Below are positions 7,354-15,120 of a stretch of 35,989 bases of DNA, piece after piece. The DNA lies in NCBI GenBank assembly GCA_963579025.1, contig CAUZFZ010000111.1, positions 1 to 35,989 of the forward strand, written 5' to 3'. Below the pieces are notes generated by a model. That model ran no database searches, was not told the origin of the DNA, and saw nothing but the letters and a program-made list of their open reading frames with translations. The number at the start of each line of letters is the position of its first letter. Within the stretch, counting starts at the first letter, position 1. The translations under genes and the position numbers were made by a program. Origin of the DNA: CAUZFZ01 sp963579025 (GTDB lineage Bacteria > Planctomycetota > Planctomycetia > Planctomycetales > Planctomycetaceae).

Positions 7354-9297
7354 TCAACGGAACAGCTTCGTCGGATCAAACGTGTTTCCAGCGATCTTCG
7401 GCACCAGAGTTTTCAACGCGGATTCGTTGATCTGCAGCTTCGACGTCAGCTCGCTGTAACGGCCGTTGAAAACTCCGACCAAAGATTTGTTCCGTTCTGC
7501 GAAGTCTGCCTCAAACCGTGCGACGAGCACATCCGACTGGGCTGAGAGCTCGCTCCCAACACCCCGCTGAATACCATCCGCGATCACCGGTCCGAGATTT
7601 GTCGCCAGATCAATGTTCGGCTTGCGAACTGTCCCACTCAGTTCGACCGTTGCTTCAATGCGATCGATATTCTCCATCGACGCTGCAACGATTCGCTTCA
7701 GACTGTCGTCTGCCTTTTCCGGCAGGCGCGGAGTCAATCGAGCTGGGTTTTGAGTCAGAATGATCCTTCCACTCAGTTCTTCTCCGACCGTTTTCAAATG
7801 CACGTGCCAGCGAGTCGACGCGGCCGTGCTGGCGATTGCAAACGTGTCGTCGTCACCCAGGCTGGTCTCGGTGGGCTGAGCCAGCAGTGATTCCAGATCA
7901 AGCTCGTTAACCGGTGACTCTCCCGTCCGATCGATGATGGCTTTCATCTGCGTGTCGGCCTCGCCGCGTCCGGACATGCGAATGATCGTCGGCTTGCCGA
8001 GCTTCTTTGGGTCAGGGGTCACGTTGCTGATCGTGCCCTCAATCGCCAGGTGCTGATCACCGATGACTCCCTGTCCGGAGACCTCAATCAACCGGACCAG
8101 AAACTTCGGCAGCTCATTGGGAATCGGAAAGATGACGTCCTCGCCACGTTGTCGGACGGGCTTCGGCGTTGAGGCGAAGTCGTCGGCACGAGCGTCGGCC
8201 CAGCGCAACCACGACAGGGCATCCTGAATGCGGTTGTTCAGGGTCGGCCCGAGTAGGAAGTCCGACAGCTCTTCACCATTAAGCGTCAGATTTTCGATCT
8301 TCTGCCGGACGGCTACCTGATCGCGTTTGCGCGCCGCGTCCAGGTCGGTCAGGTCCTGCTGAGCTCTCGGTGGAAGGAGCTTCAAGTCATTCCTGATCCC
8401 CTTAACCTGCTGCAACAGTCGAGCTCCATCCTGCGCGATCCGACGGTACTGTTCCACTTTCTTCAGCGGATTGCCGCCCTTCGCGAGTTTGATCAGGTCT
8501 TCCAGTTGCTTGTATCGAGCCTCGACGGACTTTGCTCTGGATTCGAGATCGTCAAAGTCCGTCTTCCATTCGTCCTCGAGTTGTTGTGCCAGCCGGACTG
8601 ACTCCAGATTACGCGGGTCGTATTCGAGTTTCGCGCGATCGAGGAGGTCCTTCGCCCATTGATTGCCGATTTCCTCCAGTTGAATTCCAGAGCCATCGCC
8701 GGACTCGTCTGCGGCATCCTCTGTCGGCTCGATGTCCAGTTTTCCCGACTCGGCACGGGGCGTGTTCCATGTGAGCCCAGTGACAACCGCCTCATCAATG
8801 ACGTACGACCCTCGCATCAGTGCCATGCCAGACACCAATCCTCGAAGTTCAGCGAACTCGACGAGGTTTGTGTCCGGAGCGTCGGCATTGGCGATGGCGA
8901 CGTTCGACACGACAACGCGAGGAGGAAAGAACTCAGTGGTTAGTCCAGAGACTTCGACTTTCGCCCCCACTGCAAGCTGACCAGACGTAATGGCCGCTTC
9001 TCGCAGCAACGGATCGAAGACGTAGGCAAAAAAGCCCCAGATCGTGCCCACCACCAGTCCGCGAGTAATGAGATAACTCCACCGCGGGCCAAGTCCCGGT
9101 GGCTTTTTCTTCTTCTTCTGTTCTTCTTCACCGCTCGCTTCGATTGCGTCGGATTCGGGTTCGCCATCTTCCGGAGTGACGTTCTCGGGAGTCTCCTCCG
9201 TGTGAGGACGGGATTTCGGTCCGATCTCACTCATGGCCAGCGCTTCCAGCAGAGCCGCCTGCACCACGGACGGTTCCACCGACGTCTGTTCGGACAT
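7354..9297 (-). CDS. TIGR03545 family membrane-anchored protein
   Basis: This is a 647-residue protein of unknown function. A charged N-terminal region (1-70, ending KKKKK) is followed by one membrane segment at about 75-93. The rest should be periplasmic: beta-rich AsmA-like stretches (VSGLTTEFFPPRVVVSNVAI near 118), a coiled-coil region at about 215-340, and a C-terminal beta-rich part. It resembles the TIGR03545 family, which occurs next to TIGR03546 in scattered bacteria; that same neighbour is present here at 9473. GGAG lies 6 bases before the ATG at 9297. A REPIN-like element separates it from its partner gene. A role in envelope or lipid transport is a guess from the AsmA-like look. 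Confidence 0.75.
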   Translation of the reverse strand: MSEQTSVEPSVVQAALLEALAMSEIGPKSRPHTEETPENVTPEDGEPESDAIEASGEEEQKKKKKPPGLGPRWSYLITRGLVVGTIWGFFAYVFDPLLREAAITSGQLAVGAKVEVSGLTTEFFPPRVVVSNVAIANADAPDTNLVEFAELRGLVSGMALMRGSYVIDEAVVTGLTWNTPRAESGKLDIEPTEDAADESGDGSGIQLEEIGNQWAKDLLDRAKLEYDPRNLESVRLAQQLEDEWKTDFDDLESRAKSVEARYKQLEDLIKLAKGGNPLKKVEQYRRIAQDGARLLQQVKGIRNDLKLLPPRAQQDLTDLDAARKRDQVAVRQKIENLTLNGEELSDFLLGPTLNNRIQDALSWLRWADARADDFASTPKPVRQRGEDVIFPIPNELPKFLVRLIEVSGQGVIGDQHLAIEGTISNVTPDPKKLGKPTIIRMSGRGEADTQMKAIIDRTGESPVNELDLESLLAQPTETSLGDDDTFAIASTAASTRWHVHLKTVGEELSGRIILTQNPARLTPRLPEKADDSLKRIVAASMENIDRIEATVELSGTVRKPNIDLATNLGPVIADGIQRGVGSELSAQSDVLVARFEADFAERNKSLVGVFNGRYSELTSKLQINESALKTLVPKIAGNTFDPTKLFR

Positions 9298-9335
9298 GAC
9301 AACTCCGTTTGTCTTTTTCTTTCAGGAATCGCAGC

Positions 9336-9385
9336 GCGTCGGAACGTCGTTCGTAGTAACCGCATTTATGCGGTTGTTCCGACGC
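9336..9385. repeat. Additional inverted repeat around the left half of REPIN-like copy 2
   Basis: GCGTCGGAAC at 9336-9345 is perfectly complementary to GTTCCGACGC at 9376-9385, enclosing the GTTCGTAGT head and the AACCGCAT hairpin. This nested pairing is not seen at the other copies. Confidence 0.6.
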
Positions 9386-9469
9386 AGTTGTACGGCCAGC
9401 TATTGAACCACACGCTAATCGAGCCGCCATCAACGTCGCACGAACCCGATAAATCGGGTGGCTACGAAC
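9349..9469. repeat. REPIN-like paired-hairpin element, copy 2
   Basis: The left unit is GTTCGTAGTA (9349-9358) with hairpin AACCGCAT/ATGCGGTT (9358-9365 with 9368-9375). The right unit is hairpin ACCCGAT/ATCGGGT (9444-9450 with 9453-9459) followed by GGCTACGAAC (9460-9469). The stem on the left here matches the right stem of copies 1 and 3, so the units appear interchangeable. It fills the gap between the TIGR03545 and TIGR03546 genes. Confidence 0.78.
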
Positions 9470-9472
9470 ACG

Positions 9473-9973
9473 TCAGATCCGGCCGGACATCTCCGTACCC
9501 CACAGGACCTGCACCAGCTTTGTTTTTTTCAGACGCTCGGACCAGTCGGGCGTGTACTTGGCAAACACGGGTCGACTGGCCAGCCATGCGGGCACAAGCA
9601 ACATCAGTCCGAGCACGAGGCTCCCCAGGACAATCGTGTTGTTGAACTGCGTCCATGGAGCCAGAGGTCGTCTCGCCAGATCCGTCCAGAACGGGATCAG
9701 TGAGTCGTTTCTCAGCAGAGACGATCCAATCCAGTGAGTCAGCGGGTCAACCAGCATGCCCAACCAGGACGCGGCCAGTGCGGCCAGCATGCCGACACCC
9801 AGGTTCACTCGCACGGCCCCAAGTATCACCATCAGCGAGATGGCGATCAGGTTGCCCTTGGGGACCAGTCCGATCATCAGGCCAAGGGCGAACCCGAGGG
9901 CCATTTGATTGGGCGTATTGTCCTGAACCAGGGCCTTGAAGAAGAATCGAACCGGTCGAAGAAAGAACAGCAT
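9473..9973 (-). CDS. TIGR03546 / DUF2062-type integral membrane protein
   Basis: The 166-residue protein is largely hydrophobic, with several predicted membrane segments. It has the DUF2062-like motif NTPNQMALGFALGLMIGLVP near 19-38, followed by KGNLIAISLMVILG. This is the family (TIGR03546) that pairs with TIGR03545. Its stop lies 4 bases from the REPIN-like element, and its ATG at 9973 is 34 bases downstream of the M48 protease stop, so the order protease, TIGR03546, TIGR03545 looks like one transcript. Function is unknown. Confidence 0.8.
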   Translation of the reverse strand: MLFFLRPVRFFFKALVQDNTPNQMALGFALGLMIGLVPKGNLIAISLMVILGAVRVNLGVGMLAALAASWLGMLVDPLTHWIGSSLLRNDSLIPFWTDLARRPLAPWTQFNNTIVLGSLVLGLMLLVPAWLASRPVFAKYTPDWSERLKKTKLVQVLWGTEMSGRI

Positions 9974-10007
9974 GCGATTGTTCCGCGGCAGGACGAAGCA
10001 GCGAGGG

Positions 10008-10922
10008 TTATTGACGACGCGTGTCAGAGACGAGCGGCAGCGTCACGTTGGTTGATTCCACCGCGACGATCCGATCACCCAGCCCAAACTGCTGGGGAGC
10101 AGACTTGTAGGTCTCAAGAGCCTTCGGAAGATTCTCGCGCAGGTCGGCAGCGCGCCGTGCATCGGACGGATGCGTCGAGAAGAACTCGACCGGCGCCTTG
10201 CCACCTTTGGCCGCACCGAATCGCTCCCAGAATGACGGGGCTTCGCTCGGGTCGTACCCGGCTTTGGCCATCAGCTCGAGGCCGATCAGGTCTGCTTCGC
10301 TCTCATGCTTGCGGCTGTAGGGAAGCACGCCCAGGTACTCCGAACCGACCCCGTAGGCCGTGAGCACGATCTCTCGTTTGCTGTCGTATTCATCCTCGTA
10401 GAACCACTTGCCGGCGAAATCGACAGCCTTGCTGCCGACCTGCTTGACCTGCTGGTGAGTCATTCGCTCGCCACCATGCCGAGCCAGGGCATGAGCAATC
10501 TCGTGCGACATCACGACGGCCAGTCCCGCTTCCGACTGGCACACCGGAATAATGCCCTCGTAGACGGCGACCTTGCCGCCTGGCAGACAAAAGGCGTTCT
10601 GTTGATCTGACTCGATGACTTTGAACTCCCACGCGAAGTCATCGCGTCCAGCCACCGCCGCAATGCGATCGCCGACTCGTTGCACCATTTGAACGTATTG
10701 CTGCTGGCGCGAAGGAGTTTCTTTCGACAGGATGTCCTGGTACGTCGTGGCACCGAGTTCCATCTCCTGCTGCTCGGGGATCAGCACGAGTTGCCGTCGA
10801 CCACTTACTGGAGTCGTCTGGCAGCCCCATGCAATCAGGCAAAGTCCTGCCAGCGCGATCACGCACACAAGACGCAGACGCGGTCGCGACAAGAATGCAC
10901 TTCCATGGCGCAGGTTCATCAT
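10008..10922 (-). CDS. M48 family metalloprotease, lipoprotein
   Basis: The 304-residue protein has a lipoprotein signal ending in a lipobox with Cys34 (LIAWGC). The zinc motif HEIAH is at 140-144 and the third-ligand motif ESEAD at 207-211, followed by a late FFSTHPSDARR motif characteristic of Oma1/BepA/LoiP-type M48 proteases. These act in the periplasm, attached to a membrane, on misfolded envelope proteins. Two adjacent ATG codons (10922, 10919) are possible starts. It heads the probable operon with TIGR03546 and TIGR03545. Confidence 0.92.
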   Translation of the reverse strand: MMNLRHGSAFLSRPRLRLVCVIALAGLCLIAWGCQTTPVSGRRQLVLIPEQQEMELGATTYQDILSKETPSRQQQYVQMVQRVGDRIAAVAGRDDFAWEFKVIESDQQNAFCLPGGKVAVYEGIIPVCQSEAGLAVVMSHEIAHALARHGGERMTHQQVKQVGSKAVDFAGKWFYEDEYDSKREIVLTAYGVGSEYLGVLPYSRKHESEADLIGLELMAKAGYDPSEAPSFWERFGAAKGGKAPVEFFSTHPSDARRAADLRENLPKALETYKSAPQQFGLGDRIVAVESTNVTLPLVSDTRRQ

Positions 10923-11032
10923 GAGTACCTTCGGGGGCGATTCGACTGGAATCGATGAGGTGGAAAACTGCCCCGGGAGTCTGAAGAGACGTGTGTCGGC
11001 GGAATGCCGTGGGAGGGGCGAGGAGTGTCTCC

Positions 11033-11050
11033 AAAACCCTGAAATCAGGG
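11033..11050 (-). terminator. Possible weak terminator after the YQPPVY-repeat gene
   Basis: On the minus strand, CCCTGA-TT-TCAGGG (11050-11037) is followed by GTTTTGG. The 6-bp perfect stem plus TTTT lies 47 bases after the stop of the gene at 11097. The short stem makes it uncertain. Confidence 0.35.
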
Positions 11051-11096
11051 CAAGACCGGTTGTTGATCTGCCTTTTGGGCCGTGACACAGGTCGGG

Positions 11097-12092
11097 CTAT
11101 CGCAGGCGAGGCATCTGACGGGCTCGCCAGATGTTCGCGGCCGACGGAGCGGGCACAAACATGCCAGACTTCGAAGCCGACTGAGTGCGTCCTGGATTCG
11201 ACTCGGCAGCACGAACCGGTGTGAGTTGGCCGTAGTCCGCGCGAGGTTCCGGAACAGGCCGTACTGGCGGAAATGATTCATGACTATCGAGTGGCTCGAT
11301 TTCACGGCCAAGCGTCACGGGCGGGCGGACGATTGGGAACGACGGGACCGCCAGCGTCGACGGCTGCAGCGAATACCGCAGCGGAGCTGTCACAGGGGCT
11401 GCCATGGGCGGGCTGCCGTATCCAAGCCAGTTGGCACTGGGATACGTTGAGTAGCACGGGGGACGGTAGGAAATCGGAGTCCGCGTCGGAACGGCCACCT
11501 GACTCGATACATAGCTGACACGAGGGACCTGTTGAGTTACTTGATACGGCACCGACTGGTAGACAGTCTGCTGCGGATAGACGGTCTCCGGTACGTGCTT
11601 CACGACAGGCTTCGGCACCCAGATTTTGTGCCAGCCACCTTCATCAACAGTCACGCTGCGGTGACGGGTTACTGGAACTGCCTGCGTTTGTGGCTGTAAT
11701 CGGTACTCCACACGGCTCACGTTCTGCCACGTAACGGCGGGAGTGGCGACAGGCACCGATACCGGCTGCTGGTAAACCGGCGGCTGGTAAGTCGAAGTCT
11801 GATAAACGGGCGGCTGGTAAATGGAGGACTGATAGACCGGCGGCTGATAAACGGCTGACTGGCATGCCGGCGCCGTAAACGCGTGCGACTTACATTCGCA
11901 CGACTTGCAGGCAGAAGTGCCGCACTTGCCTGCGCGATGATGATGGTAGTGGTTGTGCTTCACTCCGCGTGCGGAGTTGTGATGAGCGTGCTTCTTTGCC
12001 CAGAACTTCTCCCACAGTCCGGCGGAAGCCGAATTGGACGGGATCAACAGGACAGCCACCGTTGCCAGAACACTCAAGACCAGACGCTGCAT
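11097..12092 (-). CDS. Exported His/Cys-rich protein with YQPPVY repeats
   Basis: I chose the ATG at 12092 (331 aa) because AAAGGAG lies 7 bases upstream and a clear Sec signal peptide follows (MQRLVLSVLATVAVLL, cut after ASA near 24); the longer open frame has neither. The mature protein begins with a segment rich in His and Lys (KKHAHHNS, HNHYHHH), then a Cys cluster (C.TSACKSCECK), then tandem YQPPVYQ-type units, then a Val/Thr/Pro-rich region. It recalls the low-complexity extracellular proteins of planctomycetes, but I cannot place it in a named family. The His and Cys clusters suggest metal binding, and the Tyr-Gln-Pro repeats an adhesive or matrix role; both are guesses. Confidence 0.75.
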   Translation of the reverse strand: MQRLVLSVLATVAVLLIPSNSASAGLWEKFWAKKHAHHNSARGVKHNHYHHHRAGKCGTSACKSCECKSHAFTAPACQSAVYQPPVYQSSIYQPPVYQTSTYQPPVYQQPVSVPVATPAVTWQNVSRVEYRLQPQTQAVPVTRHRSVTVDEGGWHKIWVPKPVVKHVPETVYPQQTVYQSVPYQVTQQVPRVSYVSSQVAVPTRTPISYRPPCYSTYPSANWLGYGSPPMAAPVTAPLRYSLQPSTLAVPSFPIVRPPVTLGREIEPLDSHESFPPVRPVPEPRADYGQLTPVRAAESNPGRTQSASKSGMFVPAPSAANIWRARQMPRLR

Positions 12093-12213
12093 GACCGGAC
12101 TCCTTTCCGCGGATGCATCAGCCGGCGGGCGTATACGAATTCCGCGCGCCGGGTGCCTGTCGGAATAATCGGCACAACCGGCAGAGTCACTTGAGTCAAC
12201 CTGGCTTAACAAT

Positions 12214-12319
12214 GCTCGTAGTAGCCGGATTTATCCGGCGTGTGTGCGGCCTGCCATTCGAACTGGTCCAACAATTCGGACGCGGACGGGCGAACCGCAT
12301 AAATGCGGTGACTACGAGC
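12214..12319. repeat. REPIN-like paired-hairpin element, copy 3
   Basis: The left unit is GCTCGTAGTA (12214-12223) with hairpin GCCGGAT/ATCCGGC (12224-12230 with 12233-12239). The right unit is hairpin ACCGCAT/ATGCGGT (12294-12300 with 12303-12309) followed by GACTACGAGC (12310-12319). Compared with copy 1 the outer arm has T changed to C at its second base and the opposite arm the matching A to G, so pairing is kept. It occupies most of the gap upstream of the gene starting at 12092. Confidence 0.8.
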
Positions 12320-12394
12320 TGATCCACAGGTGGTGGCCCACATCGACCATCACTGACCGGCTTTCGGTCCAGACTGGACCGGCGAGAGGCTCCG

Positions 12395-12610
12395 TCAGCC
12401 GAAGAAGGGCAGGGTCGGCCAGATCGCTTCGTGTACGGGCGGCACGATTCGCAGCGTCTTTTCGATCGGTCCGCCGTACCGCATGACCGGGTGCATGGTG
12501 TTATTGATTCCCGACCCGATGTCCGTGGAACGTGTAACACTCAGCGCCCCGCCGGCAACCAGTAGAATCGCCAGCCCCGTGGCGGACAGCCACAATTTTC
12601 GCTTGTTCAT
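12395..12610 (-). CDS. Small membrane-anchored or exported protein, unknown
   Basis: The ATG at 12610 gives a 71-residue protein and has GAGG 7 bases upstream. A longer frame exists but overlaps the neighbouring Gfo/Idh gene in an unlikely way. Residues 1-25 are a signal anchor (MNKRKLWLSATGLAILLVAG), and the rest is a short polar segment with a Pro- and Trp-containing C-terminus (HEAIWPTLPFFG). I do not recognise it. It lies 112 bases after the Gfo/Idh stop on the same strand. Confidence 0.55.
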   Translation of the reverse strand: MNKRKLWLSATGLAILLVAGGALSVTRSTDIGSGINNTMHPVMRYGGPIEKTLRIVPPVHEAIWPTLPFFG

Positions 12611-12722
12611 GTCTCGCCTCGTGTCTTCGACAGGGGCCTCGTATCGAGTTGCAGTACGTTCCATTCGAAAGATCGCTGGATGATTTGTCGGCCGATGTAC
12701 GCAGTTCGCGCCATCCACGTTA

Positions 12723-14000
12723 TCACATGCGCTGAAACACTGCTCCAAAACTCGCCGGGTCAGGCATCTCGCGAGCTTCGAATGTCCGACCTGCGGCTGT
12801 GTATTCCGAGACGTCCACCTGTCCGCCTCCGCTTTCGGCACTCTCGTAACCGGCCATCAGCACGGCCATCGTGTCCCAGGCCATTAATGCACCTGACTGC
12901 GGGTGTCGGTCTGCGATCAGGGCACAGTCGACCGCGTCGCTCATCTCACTGACGTAGCCGTGCGAGTAAAACTGATTCGGCCGAGGAAAACTCGTCCCCT
13001 GTGACGTCGGCAGCTTTTCTCGCACCAACAGGTTACCGGCGTGATCGGAGTTCGGCAGGAACAGTTCGTTCTCGTTGTTCGGATTGACTCGCAGGTCGTA
13101 CTGCGCAAAGTCCGTGATGACGGAGAACTCATTGCGAATCCCGCTGATGCTCAGGTCGTGTCCGACGACTTCAGCCACTGTGTGATCCTCGAACGTCACG
13201 GTCAGGCGGCCGAAGTCGTCGACGTTCTGCATGACGCGAAAGAACTCGCCGCACGTTTCTGGCTGATGCTTAAGCACCTGCAGCGCAACCGCGGATACGC
13301 CCACAGGCCGAATCGGAGTGCCGTTGGCGATGATGCCTTCGACCTGCTTCAGGAATAGGGCCGGGCCCAGTGGATGACACGCCTTGTTGAACAGTGCTCC
13401 GCCACCGGACTTCGACGGCGTATCGTATGCCGGCGCATGTGACCCCTGATGAGCACACACACCTCGCTGATAAAGCACCTTGCCCTTGCCGGTCTTGCGG
13501 GCTTCGATCAGCAGCTCGACGATGCCCTTCATTCCGTCGAAGTAGACGAAGTCCTCCGCATACAACAGCTTTGAGCCAGCGGTATGAACGGCGTCGAGCA
13601 CCTCGGCCAGGTACTCCATGGACTCACGTTTGCGAGTTGCTGAATCCGCCTCACGTCCTTCGGGATATCCCGGCCAGATCACAGGCGGTTTCTCGAGAAC
13701 GATGACAGGCGTGCCCGCCTTTGCCGACTCGATCGTGTACGGGCCATGAGCAAAATTGGCACAACAGATGTTGTCGATGTCTGGATGAACCGACTCGATC
13801 ATCTCAGCGTGGCTGCTGAAAGCGGCCTGCACACCGTGCGTGTCCGCAAACCGTTGTGCATTCTCGACTTTCCCGGACACGATGCCGGACAACTCGATAT
13901 TCACCCCATTGCGATGAGGGATCATTGAATACGTTTTCGCGGTGTAGTCACCGGCGAACCCGGTCCCGTTAATGGCAACTTTGAGCGTGCGGTCGGACAT
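12723..14000 (-). CDS. Gfo/Idh/MocA family oxidoreductase, cytoplasmic
   Basis: The ATG at 14000 gives 425 residues. The frame extends 12 codons further to a TTG, but the Rossmann motif KVAINGTGFAG only six residues after this ATG fits a normal start. Family features include the EKPPVIWPG motif in the position of the EKP loop and a C-terminal substrate domain with HGYVSEMSDAVDCAL. No signal peptide is present, unlike the paralogue at 1916. It is a probable NAD(P)-dependent dehydrogenase of a sugar or cyclitol; the substrate is unknown. It follows rsmA with a 154-base gap that contains a CGCAAAG inverted repeat. Confidence 0.87.
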   Translation of the reverse strand: MSDRTLKVAINGTGFAGDYTAKTYSMIPHRNGVNIELSGIVSGKVENAQRFADTHGVQAAFSSHAEMIESVHPDIDNICCANFAHGPYTIESAKAGTPVIVLEKPPVIWPGYPEGREADSATRKRESMEYLAEVLDAVHTAGSKLLYAEDFVYFDGMKGIVELLIEARKTGKGKVLYQRGVCAHQGSHAPAYDTPSKSGGGALFNKACHPLGPALFLKQVEGIIANGTPIRPVGVSAVALQVLKHQPETCGEFFRVMQNVDDFGRLTVTFEDHTVAEVVGHDLSISGIRNEFSVITDFAQYDLRVNPNNENELFLPNSDHAGNLLVREKLPTSQGTSFPRPNQFYSHGYVSEMSDAVDCALIADRHPQSGALMAWDTMAVLMAGYESAESGGGQVDVSEYTAAGRTFEAREMPDPASFGAVFQRM

Positions 14001-14029
14001 GGGACTTTCTGGCTTCCTGGTAGTGGTTT

Positions 14030-14078
14030 CACGCAAAGACGCAAAGGGAGCGTGTACCGACCTTTGCGTGTTTGCGGC
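14030..14078. repeat. CGCAAAG-containing imperfect inverted repeat
   Basis: CACGCAAAGACGCAAAGG at 14030-14047 is complementary at 15 of 18 positions to 14061-14078, with a 13-base loop. The left arm is itself a tandem of ACGCAAAG. Sequences of this kind recur as dispersed intergenic repeats in many environmental bacteria. No T run follows on either strand, so it is not a standard terminator. It lies between rsmA and the Gfo/Idh gene. Confidence 0.55.
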
Positions 14079-14154
14079 ATTGCGTGGGCCTCACACGAGA
14101 GCATGCACAATGGGCAGGAATCTAATGAACCGGCGGGCGCGGCGGCCAACAACT

Positions 14155-15069
14155 TCAATCGGTCGATTTCCCAATTTCTTCGTGCAGCAGATTCGACAGC
14201 GTGACGAGCTGCGACGGCTCTAGTTCTTCCGCACGTGTTTCGGCGGGCAACTGCAGCCTGGTCAGGACGTCATCGACCTGCGATTTCTCGAGTTGTTTGC
14301 GATACATGCCGCAGACAACGCCTCGCAGCAGTTTGCGGCGATGGTGAAACAATCGTCGCACGAAATCGTGGTAGAAGGACCGGTCGACAATGGCGGCACG
14401 TTTGTCCGGTCGCGGCTGGATCTTGACGACTGCAGAATCCACTTTAGGTCGAGGCCAGAACACCGTCGGTGGCATGCGGCGAATGATCTTCACCTTACAT
14501 TGAGCCTGCAGCCACGCTGACAACGCGCCGTATTTCGACTGCCCGGGCCTGGCCGCCATGCGTTCGCCCAGTTCGAGCTGAATCGTGGCCACGATCCGTT
14601 CCCACGGCAGGTCAGTTGCGACCAGATTCGCGATTATGGGCGTCGCGATGTTGTACGGAAGATTCGACACCAGCTTGAGTCGCCGATCGGGATCCGCGTC
14701 GAGTTGCTCGTCAACAGCCGCAATGACCGCCGGTGCAAGCTGGCTCTTGGTCTTGAGTGCGTCGGTGTTGATAAGAGTGACGTTCTCAAAGCCCGACGTC
14801 TGATCGCTGGCCAGGCCGAACATGTTGCGGTCGTACTCAACAGAAACCACGTGTGCGGCCTGGACGGCCATGAAAGTCGTCATGCCCCCGGTTCCGGAGC
14901 CGATTTCCAGCACGACGTCGTCTTTCGTCAGCTCAGCCTCGCGCACGATGAATTCGATGATGTTCAGGTCAATCAGAAAATTCTGACCAAGATCACCGCG
15001 CGGATTGAACCCGTGCTGCTTGAAAAGCTGCATCAGGTGCGAGCGGGTCTGGCGTACGGCGTCCTGCAT
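14155..15069 (-). CDS. rsmA: 16S rRNA (adenine1518-N6/adenine1519-N6)-dimethyltransferase RsmA (KsgA)
   Basis: RsmA dimethylates the two adjacent adenosines in the 3' hairpin of 16S rRNA, a late step in 30S maturation. In the 304-residue protein GQNFLID is at 28-34, the SAM-binding motif EIGSGTGG at 55-62, the acidic VEYDRN motif just after 77, and the adenine-binding NLPYN at 136-140. The C-terminal helical domain is present. The ATG at 15069 has only a weak ribosome site. It follows thyX by 51 bases and is probably co-transcribed with it. Confidence 0.95.
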   Translation of the reverse strand: MQDAVRQTRSHLMQLFKQHGFNPRGDLGQNFLIDLNIIEFIVREAELTKDDVVLEIGSGTGGMTTFMAVQAAHVVSVEYDRNMFGLASDQTSGFENVTLINTDALKTKSQLAPAVIAAVDEQLDADPDRRLKLVSNLPYNIATPIIANLVATDLPWERIVATIQLELGERMAARPGQSKYGALSAWLQAQCKVKIIRRMPPTVFWPRPKVDSAVVKIQPRPDKRAAIVDRSFYHDFVRRLFHHRRKLLRGVVCGMYRKQLEKSQVDDVLTRLQLPAETRAEELEPSQLVTLSNLLHEEIGKSTD

Positions 15070-15120
15070 GAATCGATGAACCTGAAGGGCAATGCCGCAA
15101 ATACGCCAGTGAGAGCCGCG

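Noticed and set aside
11755..11870. Direct repeats that could be taken for a CRISPR or satellite
   Set aside because: They are in-frame codons for YQPPVYQ-type peptide repeats of the exported protein and have no spacers.
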